DNA of 64,000 nucleotides from Cucumis sativus (GCF_000004075.3 NC_026658.2:14372075-14436074), one strand, 5' to 3'. Shown: positions 1-12,233, counted from the stretch's first letter. The notes: generated from the letters alone by a model not told the origin. Program-made: numbers and translations.

Positions 1-791
1 GCACATAACAAACTTCCATGTATGTTAATCACATCTCCCATTTTCTATACTTTTATTTCTCAACTTCAATCTTAGAAACTCCACACACGGTGATATCAAC
101 TTATATTTTTTAACTCTCATTTATACAATTTACTTATTAAACAAATTTCTTAATAGAGGTGTCGTGGATTTAGTCCTTAGGTGGTTATCTGACTGAGGTA
201 CCTGATGAATAAAGTTGAAATATTTGTGGCCTGCTCAATAAGATTTACTTTACTCTCTTTTCAATCAAAATCTAGAGTCTTACACGGTTTTACATGTTCT
301 GCAATTGTTTATTTGTTTCTTCCCAGGAGAAAATTGATGTTGGAGTTGTAAAGTAGGTTCGTTTTTTATTTTATTTTATTTTTTAAAAATAAGAACAAGA
401 TTCTATAATGGTTATCAGGAGAAAATTGATGTTAAGATTGGAGAGAATCATAAAATCTATTCCTTTCACTGAAGATATATATGTATATATGTATATATAT
501 ACACAAATGTTAATCTAAGTAGGAGAAGGTAAAAAGATAATAAACTACAATATGATAAATATATTTACAGTAGTGTTATGATACTAATATTAGCCCAAAA
601 ATAGGACTAATGGAAGATTAGAAGTACACTCCGTCATACAAAAACTATATTTTTGGTCTTCATGTTCTTCAAGTTGGTAGTTGTTTTAAAAAGAAAGTTG
701 GTAATGAAACAACTTCTAGTTCTTTTATTTATTGATGGATTGTTTGTTGACGCTTCTACTGCTAAGCAACCACAATCAGTTTATGTTGCAG
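1..791. other. Intronic or 5' gene sequence, no coding exon supported
   Basis: This stretch precedes the first exon I can define, and it is probably an upstream intron of the coiled-coil gene. It contains a TA-rich microsatellite around 474-501 and a short direct repeat of about 17 bases (326-342 and 417-433). Either copy of that repeat could follow an AG acceptor, but neither gives an open exon that I trust. Confidence 0.4.
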
Positions 792-3700
792 GTTGAGAAA
801 CTGAGAATTTTATCGGAATCTTTGGCCAATTCCACCTTAAAAGCTGAAAAGCGTATTGTAGATCACAGGTTTATCATATTACTAATCCATATTCATGGTT
901 TGCATGTATTTCTCTATTGTTGATTTCACGTTTGTTGCTCTTTATGTACAATATGCCATTTTAAATTTGACACTCCCATTACTAGTGGAAGAATACAAAA
1001 GTTGAGGACAAGTGATCCTCTTTCAAAGTGAAGGAGTTAAAATATCACTCCCATTGGCTAAGATACAGATGACAGTAGTTACAATATCATTTACTACGAG
1101 AGCACCAAAGAGATGCCAGAGCTTTCACAATTTTCTCCAAAAACATCATTTTTTCTGTGAAATATTGAAAAATTCTAGTTTTTTCTAAGCAAAGTCTCTA
1201 ACTTAAACCTTTAATTACATTGATTGAAAGGATTTTTTCCTCTCTCAGGAGTGTCCATAAGGGACTTGATCTCTTCTTAGTCTTTGCATATTGTGGATTA
1301 GTAAGCAAAACATTAAGATATGTTCTGAATATTTGTACTATTAAATGCCATCACTTGCAGAGGAGGGCCAATAAAAGTATGCTCCATCCAATTGCACAAA
1401 ACATGGGGAAATCTAGAGAAGTTATAGGAAGTTGTCAAAAAATTGACAACTCAAGACTTCAAGCAAAATTACCCAAAAACATTCTAAACTTGGTTTACAA
1501 GAGGTAACATATTGTGGATGAATGCTACATGTTTGGGAATTTGGGCCAGGAGATTAATGATCGTTCATAGGGGAAAAAAAGCGGAGGAAATGAGGGAGCC
1601 CAAAATAGAACTTTACATTCTTTACTCTTGATGTTAATCCTTTCATCTCCCTGAACCCCAATTTTTTTTTAACAAGAAACAAAACTTTTCATCATTGATC
1701 ATAATCAAAAGAGACTGATGATCAAAAGATACAGACTCTCACATGTGTTTGATTATGTATAAATGTCTTCCTGTGGTTTGACATCTATGATGATCAACTG
1801 ATAGGCAGCTGACCATTATGGTTTTTAACGCAAAAAAACAAAGCACCAACATGAAAACAAAAGAATATTATCTGCCTCAAGTGAGTCAGTAATCTATAAC
1901 CTTTAACGTTTGTTGTAATAAAATATTAAGCTGTCACAAAGATCTCAATTGTCATTTCAACTTTTCAAGTAGTATTGATGATAAAAGGATTAGAGAATAG
2001 ATATGATTTATTATAATGACAGCATCATATAAGTATACGGAGGTAATTGTGTTGATAAGGGTGTCTTAAAGTGGAGATCCACTTCTGGCTCTCTTGTTGA
2101 ATGTGTTTCTTTTACCTTTTTTGCATGTCATTAGCAGAGAGCAGAAGGAGGAGGCACTCAACTTTCGGGTAGCTAAGTCCAAGGAAATGGTCCAAGCTGA
2201 GAAGGTAATCTTTGATAATTATCACTTAGAGATGTTAATTAATCCAACAGAAAATATCAGGTTAGTGTGTATGGTATGCTTTAGATAGCTTGCTATCCAA
2301 TTTTTGGGTTTGTCAATTTCATGGCGCTTCTTGCTTTGCCAATTTTTTACCCGTTTACTCTTCCTCAGTAAAGAAGTCGTTTTAATTATCAATCGAAGGC
2401 AAACTATATGCTTTCAAACTTTACCTTTACACCCAACTAAGAGATGTTGATTGATGGCAGAGAACAATGAGATAATCTGTATATTGTCGTTAATTAGTTA
2501 GTTGTTAATTTAGATTAATTAGTGTTTAATTAGTCAATTGTCGTATTTAGTTGTATGGCTATAAATACTACTTTTTCTTTAATGGAACTGTAGTTCTTTG
2601 AAAGTGTTCTCTCAACTTTAGAGATGAATTTCTCTTCTTTCACTATGAATTTGGCCTTAATACCTTCAACCCACCAAATCGTAGCTTCAGTGAAGTATGG
2701 CAATGGGATTTACTGTGGTGTTTTTAAAATTTTACATACTTGGTTGATTCAGAAGGTGTTTCATTTAAAGGTTTGGAATAATTTGTATTCTTTGAAGCTC
2801 TCCTTTGGAAGATCTCTAATAGATCAGAAATTGATTCCAGTCCATCAACATATCAAGTTTTAGAAAAACAGTTGATTCACTATTGTTTTAATTATACACT
2901 TGTATCAATTGTTTTTAAATATGAATATGATTTTTTAATATAAATATGATGTGTTTGTAGCCAGAATATTTTTTTGTAATTCTGGTCTTCCAATAATTAC
3001 TATAGATTGGAGTGGGGTTGGCTGTTATTTCCTTTCGATCAATATATCTCAGTTTCTTGTAAAAGAAATAATTATAATCTTGTTATATGAATTTTTTTAT
3101 AAATATTTTAGAATATTATGATTCCTATTCAAAATTTACAATTTATGATGATGAGAAATGTTTCCAAGAGGAATTACGGAGTTATATTACTCTTGTGACT
3201 TCTAGTTAGGCTCCTTCCCTTCTTCACTTCTTTCTCTTTTGGTATATTTTATTTCTCAATGAAATTTTATGTAGCATAAAATTTCTATTTGTATTTAACA
3301 ACAGCTTAGTTGCATGCTTGGAATTCAAGTACTTCCTATTATGGTTGTGTTAGTGAAATCCATTTCATTACTTATCGTAGTCAAACTTCATGGTACAGGA
3401 ATTGACAGATGATATTGGAGAACTTGAGAACCAAAAGGATCGGCTGGAGGCTGAATTGAAAAAGGTTGGATTTCTTTTTCTGCCATGTTCAGCAGGCTGT
3501 CTTGTATATTGAAATTCTTTCGTTTATCTATTGTCTGGCCCTTTCCCTCTCTAACCAATTGCTTATTGCTATGATGATTGGTTGTGCTTTTATTTATTTT
3601 CCATATTTTTCCAATGGGAAGTTCGTATATGCTTCATGGGTTACTTTAGTGTGTTCACTTATGTTTTGACAGTCAACAAAAAATACTAGGAATCTTCTTC

Positions 3701-6700
3701 CTCATTAAGATAGAATGACACTAACTCCAGTACAGGCACCAACAGGAACTTTAAATGGGTGAGCAAACTAGTAAAAACCAAGACTATTGTTATATGGATC
3801 TTCATTATGCGTTCAAAGTTCCCCTTCTGTTTCTGTCTACTGAAATCTTCTTTTTGATGCAACTTGTTGGTAGGGTGATGATGGGGTTAAAACCACAATT
3901 GAGCTTTTCATTAAAAGTAGCAAGACCTAGAAAAGTTTCAGACATGCAGTTTCCCATTAATTGATAGAAACTATAAATATTTTGTAGTTGCAGAGCAAGG
4001 CAGTAAAGGTTATTAGGTGGAGGGAAATATTGGGAAAAAAACCATGAAAAAGCCTTTTCCCTTCTTGTTCTTAATTGTGATGGACATTTTAAGTTGACTC
4101 ATTTTAAAGGGAGTGGAAGGAAATATTAGCGAACCTTTTAGGGTCGGTTTCAATGAGGTTTCCGTGTCTCACCTTCAGTTTGCCATCGTTACGATGTTGT
4201 TGTGATCTGGTAATGAGGCTTCCTTCTTAAACCTTATGCATCTGGTGGGGTTGTTTGAGATGATGTTTGGGCTAAAAATTAACACGAGCAAGTGCCAAGT
4301 CTTGAGTATTAGCTGTGATTGGGGTAAGCTCAATAGATGGGCTACTGTGGTTGGTTGTGACGTAAGTTCCCTTTCTACTAACTAACTTAGTCTTCCTTTG
4401 GAGGGTAATCTGAGGGTTACAGTCTTCCGGGATCCAGTTTCTGAGAAGTCAGTAAAAGGTTAGCTTTTGGGAAGAAAGGTGGTTGATTAGCTTTAGGGCT
4501 TAGTGGTCTTCTCGTTTACTACTTTCCCTTATTGAAAGCTCCTAGCTTTGTCTGCTTATGAGAATTTTTCTTTGGGAAAGGATGGATAGGGGGAAGGGAT
4601 CTCATTTGGTTAGCTGGCATAGGATAACTATGAGCAAGTATGATTTCGCTCCTTTTGAGTGGGTCGCTAAAGGGCTTGAAGGCACACATCATGCTCCTAG
4701 AAGGACATCTTGCTTGAGCTCCCGTATTTCTCTTCTTGGATTTAGATGCACTGTGGGGGATGGCAAGGAGACGTTTTTTTTTTTTTGTAAGATCATTGAG
4801 TTGGGGATAGCCCTGAAATCAATAAGCCTATTTATTTTTTTTTGAAAAGGATACGAGTCTCACTGTTATTAATATAAATAAAGAGACAAAGCTCAATGTA
4901 CATGATGATTATACAAAGAGCAATAGGGGAGAGGGAGGATCAACAAGCGCATCTGGGCATTTCAACTAGGTTGACACCCCCTTAGCGCCCTCAACACAAC
5001 CAAAAAGCCTCTTTATTAAAGATAACAAATGAGACTAAAGTTCAAAGTACAAGAGAATTATACTAAGAGCAAAAAGAACTAAGGAAAAATACAGGCTAAA
5101 ACAAAGATTATACTTGGACAACATAAATATGATGGCTATTAAACCACCAATTCATCCAAAAGCTTAAGCTGGTGGTTGAAGGCAAATTTAATTATATATC
5201 ACCAACACTCCCCCTCACTTGTGGGCTTGAAATATCTGAAAGGCCCAACAAGTGGAAATTGATTTTAATTGGGGAGGAAACGACAAGAAATATCTGAAAG
5301 GCCCAACAAGTGGAAATTGATTTTAATTGGGGAGGAAACGACAATGCAGGGGCTTGAACACAGGACCTCCCTGGACCACCTGCTCTGATACCATATTAAA
5401 CCACCAATTCATCCAAAAGCTTAAGCTGGTGGTTGAAGGCAAATTTAATTATATATCACCAACAATGGCAACCTAAAAATGAGCCCAAATAGAAAAACAA
5501 AGAGCTAATTAAAGCCACTCAAAGACAATATATGAATAGAAAGCTAAATACAAAGCAAAACGTAAACGCTCTCTACACATGAATCTAAATTCTTGCACTC
5601 CCAATTCTTCAAGATAAAAGGAGAAATAGAACACCAATAAGATGCAACCAGCTGCTTCAAACTATCTTGCCAATGCAATCCAATGAGTAGATGAACTTGA
5701 AGAAATCTTCCAACCCACGACATCTGGTTCGAGAAGAAATAGGACCCAATAAACAGCAAAAATTTAATTGCATGTTCCCAAAATATATCCCTGGTAGTTG
5801 ATCTCCTATGGCAAGAAATCGAAGACCAACACAAAAACCATTATTAAGCTAGCGACAACAATCAATGCGGCTTTACTTGCTCACCCATGTGAAGAAAAAT
5901 CATGGAAAGACAAAAGTTGGTCCAATAGCTGGGGAAACTACATTCAGCGGCTGACAAATCAACCTAAAATAAGTCCACAATCGGCAACTAGACTTTAGAT
6001 GATCTGGGATTTCACAAGACTAGGGATGAGAGCCAGTAGCAGAGGGTAGTTTTTCAACTTTGGATGGTACATCGAGTTTTGAGAAGGCTATGCCTTTGTT
6101 GGTGAGAGGTGTCACTCTTTGGAGCAATTAAGACTCTTTGGAGTACACAAGATAACCTTTCTCCATCATTGGGTTCTAATACTTCTTCTTCTTGAGAGAA
6201 ATCTCCTTATTGTTCTTCAATATAATCTTCATTTTCTTCAAGAATAGCCACTGTCTTTCTTTTTGGGCAAGCATTGAAGAGATGGCCGGATTGACCACAG
6301 CAGAAGCACTTGCTCAAATTTGGTCTTTGATAAACATTTTCTGCTTGTTTCTTGGGAACTGCATTAACTTTTTTCGCATTCAGTTCACTAGCCTTATCCT
6401 TTTCTTGATCTTTAGTGGATTGTGCAGCAGAAGGCTTAGAGCTAGTGTTGATATTCCACGGTCCCCTTGTGTTTTTCTTTGAATTCAACTCATTGATCTC
6501 TTCTACTAACTTTGCATTAGCATCAGAAAGACTGAAAAAGGGTTGTAATTTTACCCTTTTTTCTTATATCAAATCTCAAACCTTCAACAAACCAGGCAAT
6601 AAGATGTTGTTCGTTTTCCATTAAATTGATTCTTGCACCCAACCGCTGGAATTCTTCTATATAATCAGCAACTATTCTTGTTCCTTGCCGGCAATTATGG

Positions 6701-9700
6701 TACTGATTATAGAGGGTTTGCTCATAGTTGGGTGGAAGGAAATGAGCCTTCATAGGTCTCTCTTCTCATTTCTTCTCCTATTAACCTCAAGTTTCTCCCA
6801 CCAAGCAGATGCTCCAGCCTTCAACTTCAATGCTACTAGATGCACCTTCTTCATCTTGGGAATATTCGTGTAATTAAAAGAAATTTCAGTATTTTTCAAC
6901 CAATCAAGGAAAACTTCAATATTACATTTACCATCTTAACTAGGAAGGTCAATCTTCATCTTAAATTATGCTGGTTCCTTCTCCTTCCATCTACATGTGG
7001 TCGGAATCTTTTGTTTTGATCAATTACTGGTCTTTCTTGCAGTTCATCATTAGTGGAACTCCAATCTTGAAGTTCTTGGTTTCTTGGAAGGAATCTTGAA
7101 ATGGTCTCCTTCTTTCTTGAACTTCATATCTTTTTTCTTGATGAACTCGTCCAGGTCTATGCATTGCAGCACCACGGATGCCACGCTGGCTCTAGTCACA
7201 AACGATTTCTTGATCATCTTGATGCTCTATTTGGGGATGAACTAACATTTCTAAACTTTGAAGAACTTCTGGCATTGTTGTTTGTGATCCCTTCACCAAA
7301 GCCTCCAAGGACAACAAACGTCTTGAGACGGTTCTTGGAGAGAAGATGGGTGTTTCATCCGCCTCTTGGTTGTGAGTAGGTTGCTCAATTGCTACTGGTT
7401 GATTTCGCCTAACAGCCATAGGTCTTGAAGAGCTTACGGTGCTTTGATACCATTTTGGTGTAAACCGAAGAATCTTTTTATTTGAATGAATAATCTACCC
7501 TCAGTGTAGGAGATGCTTTATTTATAGAGGAAAATAGTACAAGTAGTTGGTTACATAGTAACTAAGTAGTTTTTGTTAACTAATAGTGAGCTAAAACAGA
7601 AACTAGAAAACAGTAGATAACCAGTAGGTTTAAGCTATTTGATTTACATCATATTGTCGCTAAAAATGGAGCCAATCTTATGGAACGAGGTCAGGCACTT
7701 ACTCACCTTGTAAATATGGGGAGATTGTAAAACGTTACATAAAAAATGCTGGTCAAGATCACTGATACCAAATTAAGGAGTCTTTCAGTTTGCTATTCAA
7801 ATGGCAATATTTTCAAATTGAGGAAAAAGCCATATGGAGGAGAGTGATTTTGCCTAAAAATGGAGCCAATCTTATGGAACGAGGTCGGGCACTTACTCTT
7901 GCACACATCGAAAGGACTGTGGAAATGCATTGCTAAACAAAAAGACCTCATCCATAATTATTGTGGTAGGCAGCTGGGTAAAGGAGGCAAAACATCTTTC
8001 TGAAATGATTCTTGGATTGGCAGGAATTCTCTTGAAGAATTATACTCAGGCAGATGCATTATTTGTTAAGAATATTGCATCCACTGCGAACCTTCCATTA
8101 TCCAATAAATCATCTTGGAACCTCTCTCTCAGACTGAAAGATGAAATTTGTTGATCTTTGGTTACAAAATGTATTAAACATGCTCTTTATCAGCCATCCG
8201 TTCAATGATAAGAAAGTGATCTTATGTACCTTTATCATCAGGCCTACTTTTGGCTCATTTGGAACGAGCGGAATCACCGTATCTTTGAAGATACAGAGTT
8301 TGGTTTTTGTTACATCTTTGGTCACCTACATTGCTCATTTGGTGTAAATTCACTCTGAATGTAACCTTACTTCTCTTATTTCATAATGAAATACCATTTT
8401 GTTCTTTTTTATATTCGTGAGTGTCCGAGCTAGCTTACGTGTACCTCCACTAATCTCACGATACAACCTGCTTGACCCTACAACATTTGGGTGTCAAGGA
8501 AACTTGTAAGAAATCAATTTCTAGGTAGGTGGTCACCATGGATTTGAACACATGACCTCTTAGTTATTGAGACTATGTTTCCCTTTTCACCACTAGGCCA
8601 ACCTATGATGGTTATGAAATACCATTTTGTTATCCCACACGGCTTTAGTAATTTCATTCTATCAATGAAATTATAATTATGTTTCTCATAGAAAAAGTTA
8701 ATAAAAAAATTAACATCAATTTCTTTCTTAACTCCGTGTGGAGATCTGCATTTTGGGTCATGGAAGTGCATTTCATGTTCCTATCGCCTCTTATTCTTGT
8801 TGGGACATCCTGGAGATGATCCTTCTTTTGTTCCCTTTAACTTGATATTATATTAAACTTTGTTAAACACCTAGAATCTTGGTATGGCTTTGTTAAATTG
8901 TCTCTCATCTTCTGGCGTATTGCTACAGAGCCACACCAAGATTTCAGGCCTTCTATTGGGTGGTTCTATCTAAATGAATGTTTAGGGCATCGTGAGAGCT
9001 TGATTAACTGGTTTCCCATTTTCTTAGTTGAACTAAATATGTTGTCATGAAATTCACGACTCTTTTGCCTCAAAAAATGCCAGCATTATTTTGAGAGCCT
9101 TCATTTGTAAGAGCTGCTACAATCGCCTATGTGCTTGAAATCTTCACTTTGTTCTCTTGCCTTGATTCATTAGTGCAGAATCTTGTGTTCACCTTTGTGA
9201 GCTCTTGGCTTCAATGTTTGTGCATTATACTTTCTTCATTTCAGTGAACACCTTCTTTTGCTCATGCAAACTTGCTGGCAACTCATTTTTTGCTTGTTTT
9301 TTTCCTCCTAATTTGCCGTCTCACTTGTCCGTTGCAAGTGTGAGACAAATGCTTCATGAACTTTTTTTTTTCTATGCGAAGATGAGTTCTTTAGTTGAAT
9401 CCTTTCTGTTTTCTTTTCTTGCATCTCTTTCATTATTTTTGACAATCTTTCAATCAAGTTACCTAATCTTGATCTTTGATTTAAACCCTGGGACACTGTT
9501 AATAACTCTATCAAGCCTATTAGATGTTCTTACTAATTATGAAAGATGCCAACAAGAAACACAATTTCACTTTTTAGAATTACACTTTATCCTTAGGCTT
9601 TCCTAGATTTTGTTGAACTTAGCTGATAGTCGAATAATTATATCGCGTGGGATAAAAATTATCAGTTAGATTCTCAATTTCAAGATGTATGAAAGAGATG

Positions 9701-12233
9701 GCAGTTGTCACACCTCATTTCATTTTGATACATTGTCTTGCCACTTGATAAATACTTCTGGTGGTCGGTGAAAAGATTATATTAGTTTCTCAATTTGATG
9801 AAAGGCCATGAAATTCAATCCATTCTTTTCCCCAGTTTATCTTGATGATATTGGGAAAGTGAGAATCCAGATAAGAAATTCAAGGAGACCATTTTTGCCA
9901 AATTGGATTCTTTTGTATGGAGAAGTAGTGAAGATTTGGATTAAACTTCTTTTTATTGATCAGTGAGTTTTTTCTTTCCTTTTTTGGTTAAAAATAGTGA
10001 AGATTTTGGATCATCTCTTCTCCTAGCCTTTTTGCTCAGCTATTATGGTGGGAGATTTCTGAAGCCTCCAATTTTTATCTTGTTATCCTGAGAAGCATCC
10101 AGAACTTGATTATCAACTTCTCTGCAGCCAGATGAAGTAAGATTAGGGGGATATCTCAGATGAATTTTGGTTCCAGTAACCTTTAAATTATTATATATAT
10201 TTTGATGACTGAGCTATGTACAAATATTTGGTTATCGCTGGGTTATAAATGTGTCCAATCACCTCTTTGGCTAACTTCATTCCATGAAAATGAAATAGAA
10301 ATATTATTCCCTCTTAAATAGATAAATAAAATAAAATGTAGAACTGGATTTTCATTGTCAGTACTCAGTTTATCCAATACTCTGTGTGCAAAATTTTCTC
10401 TGCTTCTTTGGATTTCAACCTCCATCATAATACTTGAACTCTGTTTTTGCTTATCAGTTTCTGTGGGCATGTATACTGTGTTTCAGGTCAACACTTTGCT
10501 CTCTGCTGCCCGGATGCGCCTTCATAATGCAAGAGAAGAAAGAGAGCATTTTGATGAAGCGAGTAACCAGATACTTGTGCACTTGAAGACAAAGGTAATC
10601 AAGAACTATTGGTTGTAACTTATTCTTCTTGCAATAGTGTCAAATTGAAAGTTTTTTTTTTAAAAAAAATAATAAAATAAAAATAGAATTCCTTTTCATT
10701 AGATTTTAACTTTCACCGATGATTTTCTTTGGTTATAGGAAGATGAGCTGTTCAAATCTGTTGCTTCATATAAAGTAGAAGCCGGTGCTGTAAATGCATG
10801 TAAAAACTTTTTAGAGCATACATGGAACCTCCAGATATCCCAAAGACAATTGAAGGAGGAGCATGTCGAGTATGTTAAATTTTTTTGCCAAAAATATTAT
10901 TCGAGTTGCGTTTTTTGTTTTGGAATCAAATAAATGGAATGAGCTATCATGTCTTTCCCTTTATTACTCTATTCTAGTCTGAGTAAATTGCTTGGCTTTT
11001 GTTTCTTTCCTCTTTTTTCAAGTGGTGAGCTGGAAAAATATGGAGATTATTTTGTGAAGTTGGTCATCAGCCTTCTCTCTTCTTACAAGGTACTAATTTA
11101 GGTTATCTAGTTCACTGATTTTATCTTCATCAGTTGCCATTCACTGCTTCTATGGTTTGTGGTTTACTGATTTAAGTTTTCTGAACTGTCGTGCACATTG
11201 GCCCATCTATTCTCTTTAGGGAAAATTGGAGCCCGCACTTTCTTGTATCAGAAAACTTGAGGAGAACTTGAGTTCGATGAAAGAGTATGGCTCTTCTAAA
11301 AAACATCTTGTTCTTACGAAAATAATCTTGATATAATTAACCAGGCTGCTAAGGCCTACTTTCTTCAGGTCAGATGTCTCACCCGATACAGATGATAGAA
11401 GTTTAAATGTCCATAAACAACGAAGAAAGCTTGAAGAGGAATACTTGGATATGGAGTCCAAGGTATATCGTTATTTGTGATATTTATGAATGATTGTAAG
11501 GTGTTAGTTTAGTCCATTCTACTTCAAAACAATGTTGTATTTGCCACTCACAATCTTTAATTTGTTGCTAGTGTTTAGCTTTTAGTCTTTCAACTGTGCT
11601 CTTTGTTGTATTATCTAATCAATTTTGTGGTCTGTCTAATTCCTTGCTTTTATTAACTGGCCAGTTTGTTTCCACCTTAAGCACTGTGGATACAGTAAGA
11701 ATGCAATTCTATGAAACAAAAGGAGTTGTCAGGTACTAAAACTCTGTTGACTAGGCAAGAAAATAGGATGACATTCATTGTCAATGTTTTCCATTTTTAT
11801 CACCCCTTGACTACTAGTTTTATGACAACACAATGGACACTCTTGATCCAGGAATCTTGACGAGAAGGTACAAGAGACATTTGATGCACTTGAAAAAATA
11901 AAACAAGAATTTGAATCCATCAAGAGACCGAAACTGATGATTGAAACTGTTAGGCGAAAACCAGAGCTACCCATCAATGAAAAGCCGCATGTAGTAAATT
12001 CAAATCCAAGTTTCACATCCGGACAAACAGCCGAAGTTCGAAGACTAAATTTCGAAGATATTGACGAATCCTTAGCAAAACGAACAAAGAATTTCAGCAT
12101 GGAAGCAGAAATGGCAAAACTAGATTCGGATGAAGGAATAGACACAATCGACTCAAATGAGGAGATAAATGACTGGGAATTTGATGAACTTGGAAGAGAC
12201 TACGATACAATATCCAACCACCAAAAAAGATGA
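792..12233 (+). CDS. Plant coiled-coil protein of unknown function, 3' part (10 exons)
   Basis: The 3' part of a multi-exon gene; the start codon lies left of the window. Exons by open frame, GT-AG borders and phase: 792-868, 2138-2204 (or from 2135, a NAGNAG acceptor), 3399-3464, 10487-10594, 10739-10869, 11023-11089, 11220-11284, 11369-11462, 11665-11732 and 11852-12233. Together they give about 375 codons with consistent phases ending in TGA. The protein is rich in Glu, Lys and Leu with heptad-like spacing (VEKLRILSESLA, ELENQKDRLEAELKK), so a long coiled coil is expected. A short segment GELEKYGDYFVKLVISLL looks conserved. The tail is acidic and ends near NDWEFDELGRDYD. It resembles plant 'myosin heavy chain-like' proteins such as the At1g24560 product, from memory only. 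No catalytic motif is visible, so I assign no function. The gene is odd for one 7-kb intron filled with mobile elements. Confidence 0.8.
4130..4795 (+). pseudogene. Degenerate LINE (non-LTR retrotransposon) reverse transcriptase fragment
   Basis: Translation with several frame changes shows the order typical of plant L1-type ORF2: a broken version of the LQFADD active-site block near 4175-4200, then FLNLMHLVGLFEMMFGLKINTSK, then a shortened LPTSYLGLPLG-like segment near 4365-4400. Next come the FLWER...KGSHLVSWHRITMSK region near 4560-4640 and a GDGKETFF block near 4755-4785. Stops and shifts interrupt it throughout, and the catalytic Asp pair is lost, so it cannot encode an active enzyme. 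Sequence right of it (4800-5130) is A/T-rich and unassigned. Confidence 0.7.
5137..5464 (-). mobile_element. SMART (very small LTR retrotransposon), complete, with target-site duplication
   Basis: Two direct repeats of 71 bp (5137-5207 and 5394-5464) end in TGTTGG on the minus strand. Next to the right-hand copy is TGGTATCAGAGCA (minus strand of 5381-5393), the classic primer-binding site for initiator tRNA-Met. Next to the left-hand copy is a purine run, the minus strand of 5208-5220, acting as polypurine tract. A 5-bp duplication ATGGC flanks the element (5132-5136 and 5465-5469). The interior has no coding capacity. Size, layout and primer site match the SMART/TRIM class, which must borrow enzymes from other elements. 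The LTR 3' end reads AATA rather than CA. Confidence 0.92.
5229..5344. repeat. 58-bp perfect tandem duplication inside the SMART element
   Basis: Copies 5229-5286 and 5287-5344 appear identical and abut directly. Without the extra copy the element would be 270 bp, within the usual SMART size. The identity suggests a recent slippage or template-switch event. Confidence 0.9.
5470..6000. other. Unassigned intronic sequence between mobile elements
   Basis: An open frame on the minus strand (5544-5834) is rich in aromatic and hydrophobic residues and could be LINE-derived, but I see no motif that proves it. I do not call a gene here. Confidence 0.3.
6050..7452 (-). pseudogene. Truncated Ty3/gypsy retrotransposon: gag and start of protease
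   Basis: Read from 7452 leftwards: a primer-binding-site-like TGGTATCAAAGC (7441-7452), a gag start (MAVRRNQPVAIEQ, from 7419), a retrotransposon gag core around 6523-6753 (PNYEQTLYNQYHNCRQG...VADYIEEFQRLGARINL...FVEGL), and a CCHC zinc knuckle near 6266-6320 (CFCCGQSGHLFNACP). The pol start follows near 6050-6165 (RLSCVLQRVLIAPK, then QRHSLLKTRCTI). Stops and frame shifts separate these blocks, and reverse transcriptase, integrase and the 3' LTR are absent. The order gag, zinc knuckle, protease with an iMet primer site supports Ty3/gypsy. It is inactive. Confidence 0.85.
7459..7648 (-). mobile_element. 5' LTR of the truncated Ty3/gypsy element (190 bp)
   Basis: On the minus strand it starts TGTAAATC and ends GGTTTACA, i.e. 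TG...CA with short terminal inverted repeats. It lies 6 bases before the primer-site-like sequence. A TATA motif CTATAAATA (minus strand of 7519-7527) sits inside, as expected for the retroelement promoter. I find no second LTR in the window, so the target duplication cannot be tested. Confidence 0.8.
7660..7898. repeat. Near-identical 44-bp direct repeat
   Basis: The block beginning CTAAAAATGGAGCCAATC occurs at about 7660-7704 and again at 7854-7898 with about one mismatch. The first copy begins a few bases from the outer end of the gypsy LTR. The second lies in sequence resembling a LINE region (WRRVILPKNGA). This could be a local duplication linked to retrotransposon insertion or two LINE copies. 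Confidence 0.75.
7805..8385 (+). pseudogene. 3'-end fragment of a LINE, degenerate
   Basis: The translation around 7828-7865 reads WRRVILPKNGA, and near 8235-8300 it reads FWLIWNERNHRIFED. Both match blocks of the zinc-finger-like C-terminus of plant L1-type ORF2 proteins (LWRRVI..KYG and LWxERNxRIF). Stops interrupt it. It may be the remainder of the LINE at 4130-4795 or a second copy. Confidence 0.65.
8404..8613 (-). mobile_element. tRNA-derived SINE with 18-bp target-site duplications
   Basis: On the minus strand a tRNA-like head carries an A box (GGCCTAGTGGTG, complement of 8588-8599) and a B box (GTTCAAATCC, complement of 8540-8549), the internal RNA polymerase III promoter. The body follows and ends in an A-rich tail (complement of 8404-8412). 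Identical 18-bp direct repeats ATGAAATACCATTTTGTT flank it at 8386-8403 and 8614-8631. It encodes no protein and depends on LINE enzymes for movement. It inserted at the end of LINE-derived sequence. From memory it resembles a SINE family common in cucurbits. Confidence 0.92.

Larger units (their letters stand above)
3465..10486 (+). other. 7-kb intron of the coiled-coil gene, transposon sink
   Basis: The donor after 3464 and the acceptor before 10487 are both phase 0, and the flanking exons read through in frame. Most of the length is explained by LINE fragments, a SMART element, a truncated Ty3/gypsy element and a SINE, listed separately. From about 8640 to 10486 I see only AT/CT-rich intronic sequence with chance reading frames. 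The nested elements lie on both strands, so none is part of the host message. Confidence 0.7.

Noticed and set aside
5229-5344. Tandem repeat considered as a CRISPR-like or satellite array
   Set aside because: Only two abutting copies without spacers inside a SMART element in a plant genome.
5544-5834. 96-codon minus-strand frame between retroelements
   Set aside because: It may be LINE-derived but contains no diagnostic block, so I left it unassigned.
9205-9606. 133-codon plus-strand frame and overlapping minus-strand frame in the large intron
   Set aside because: Phe/Leu/Ser-rich translation of CT-rich intron sequence; the coiled-coil-looking opposite frame has no recognisable family.
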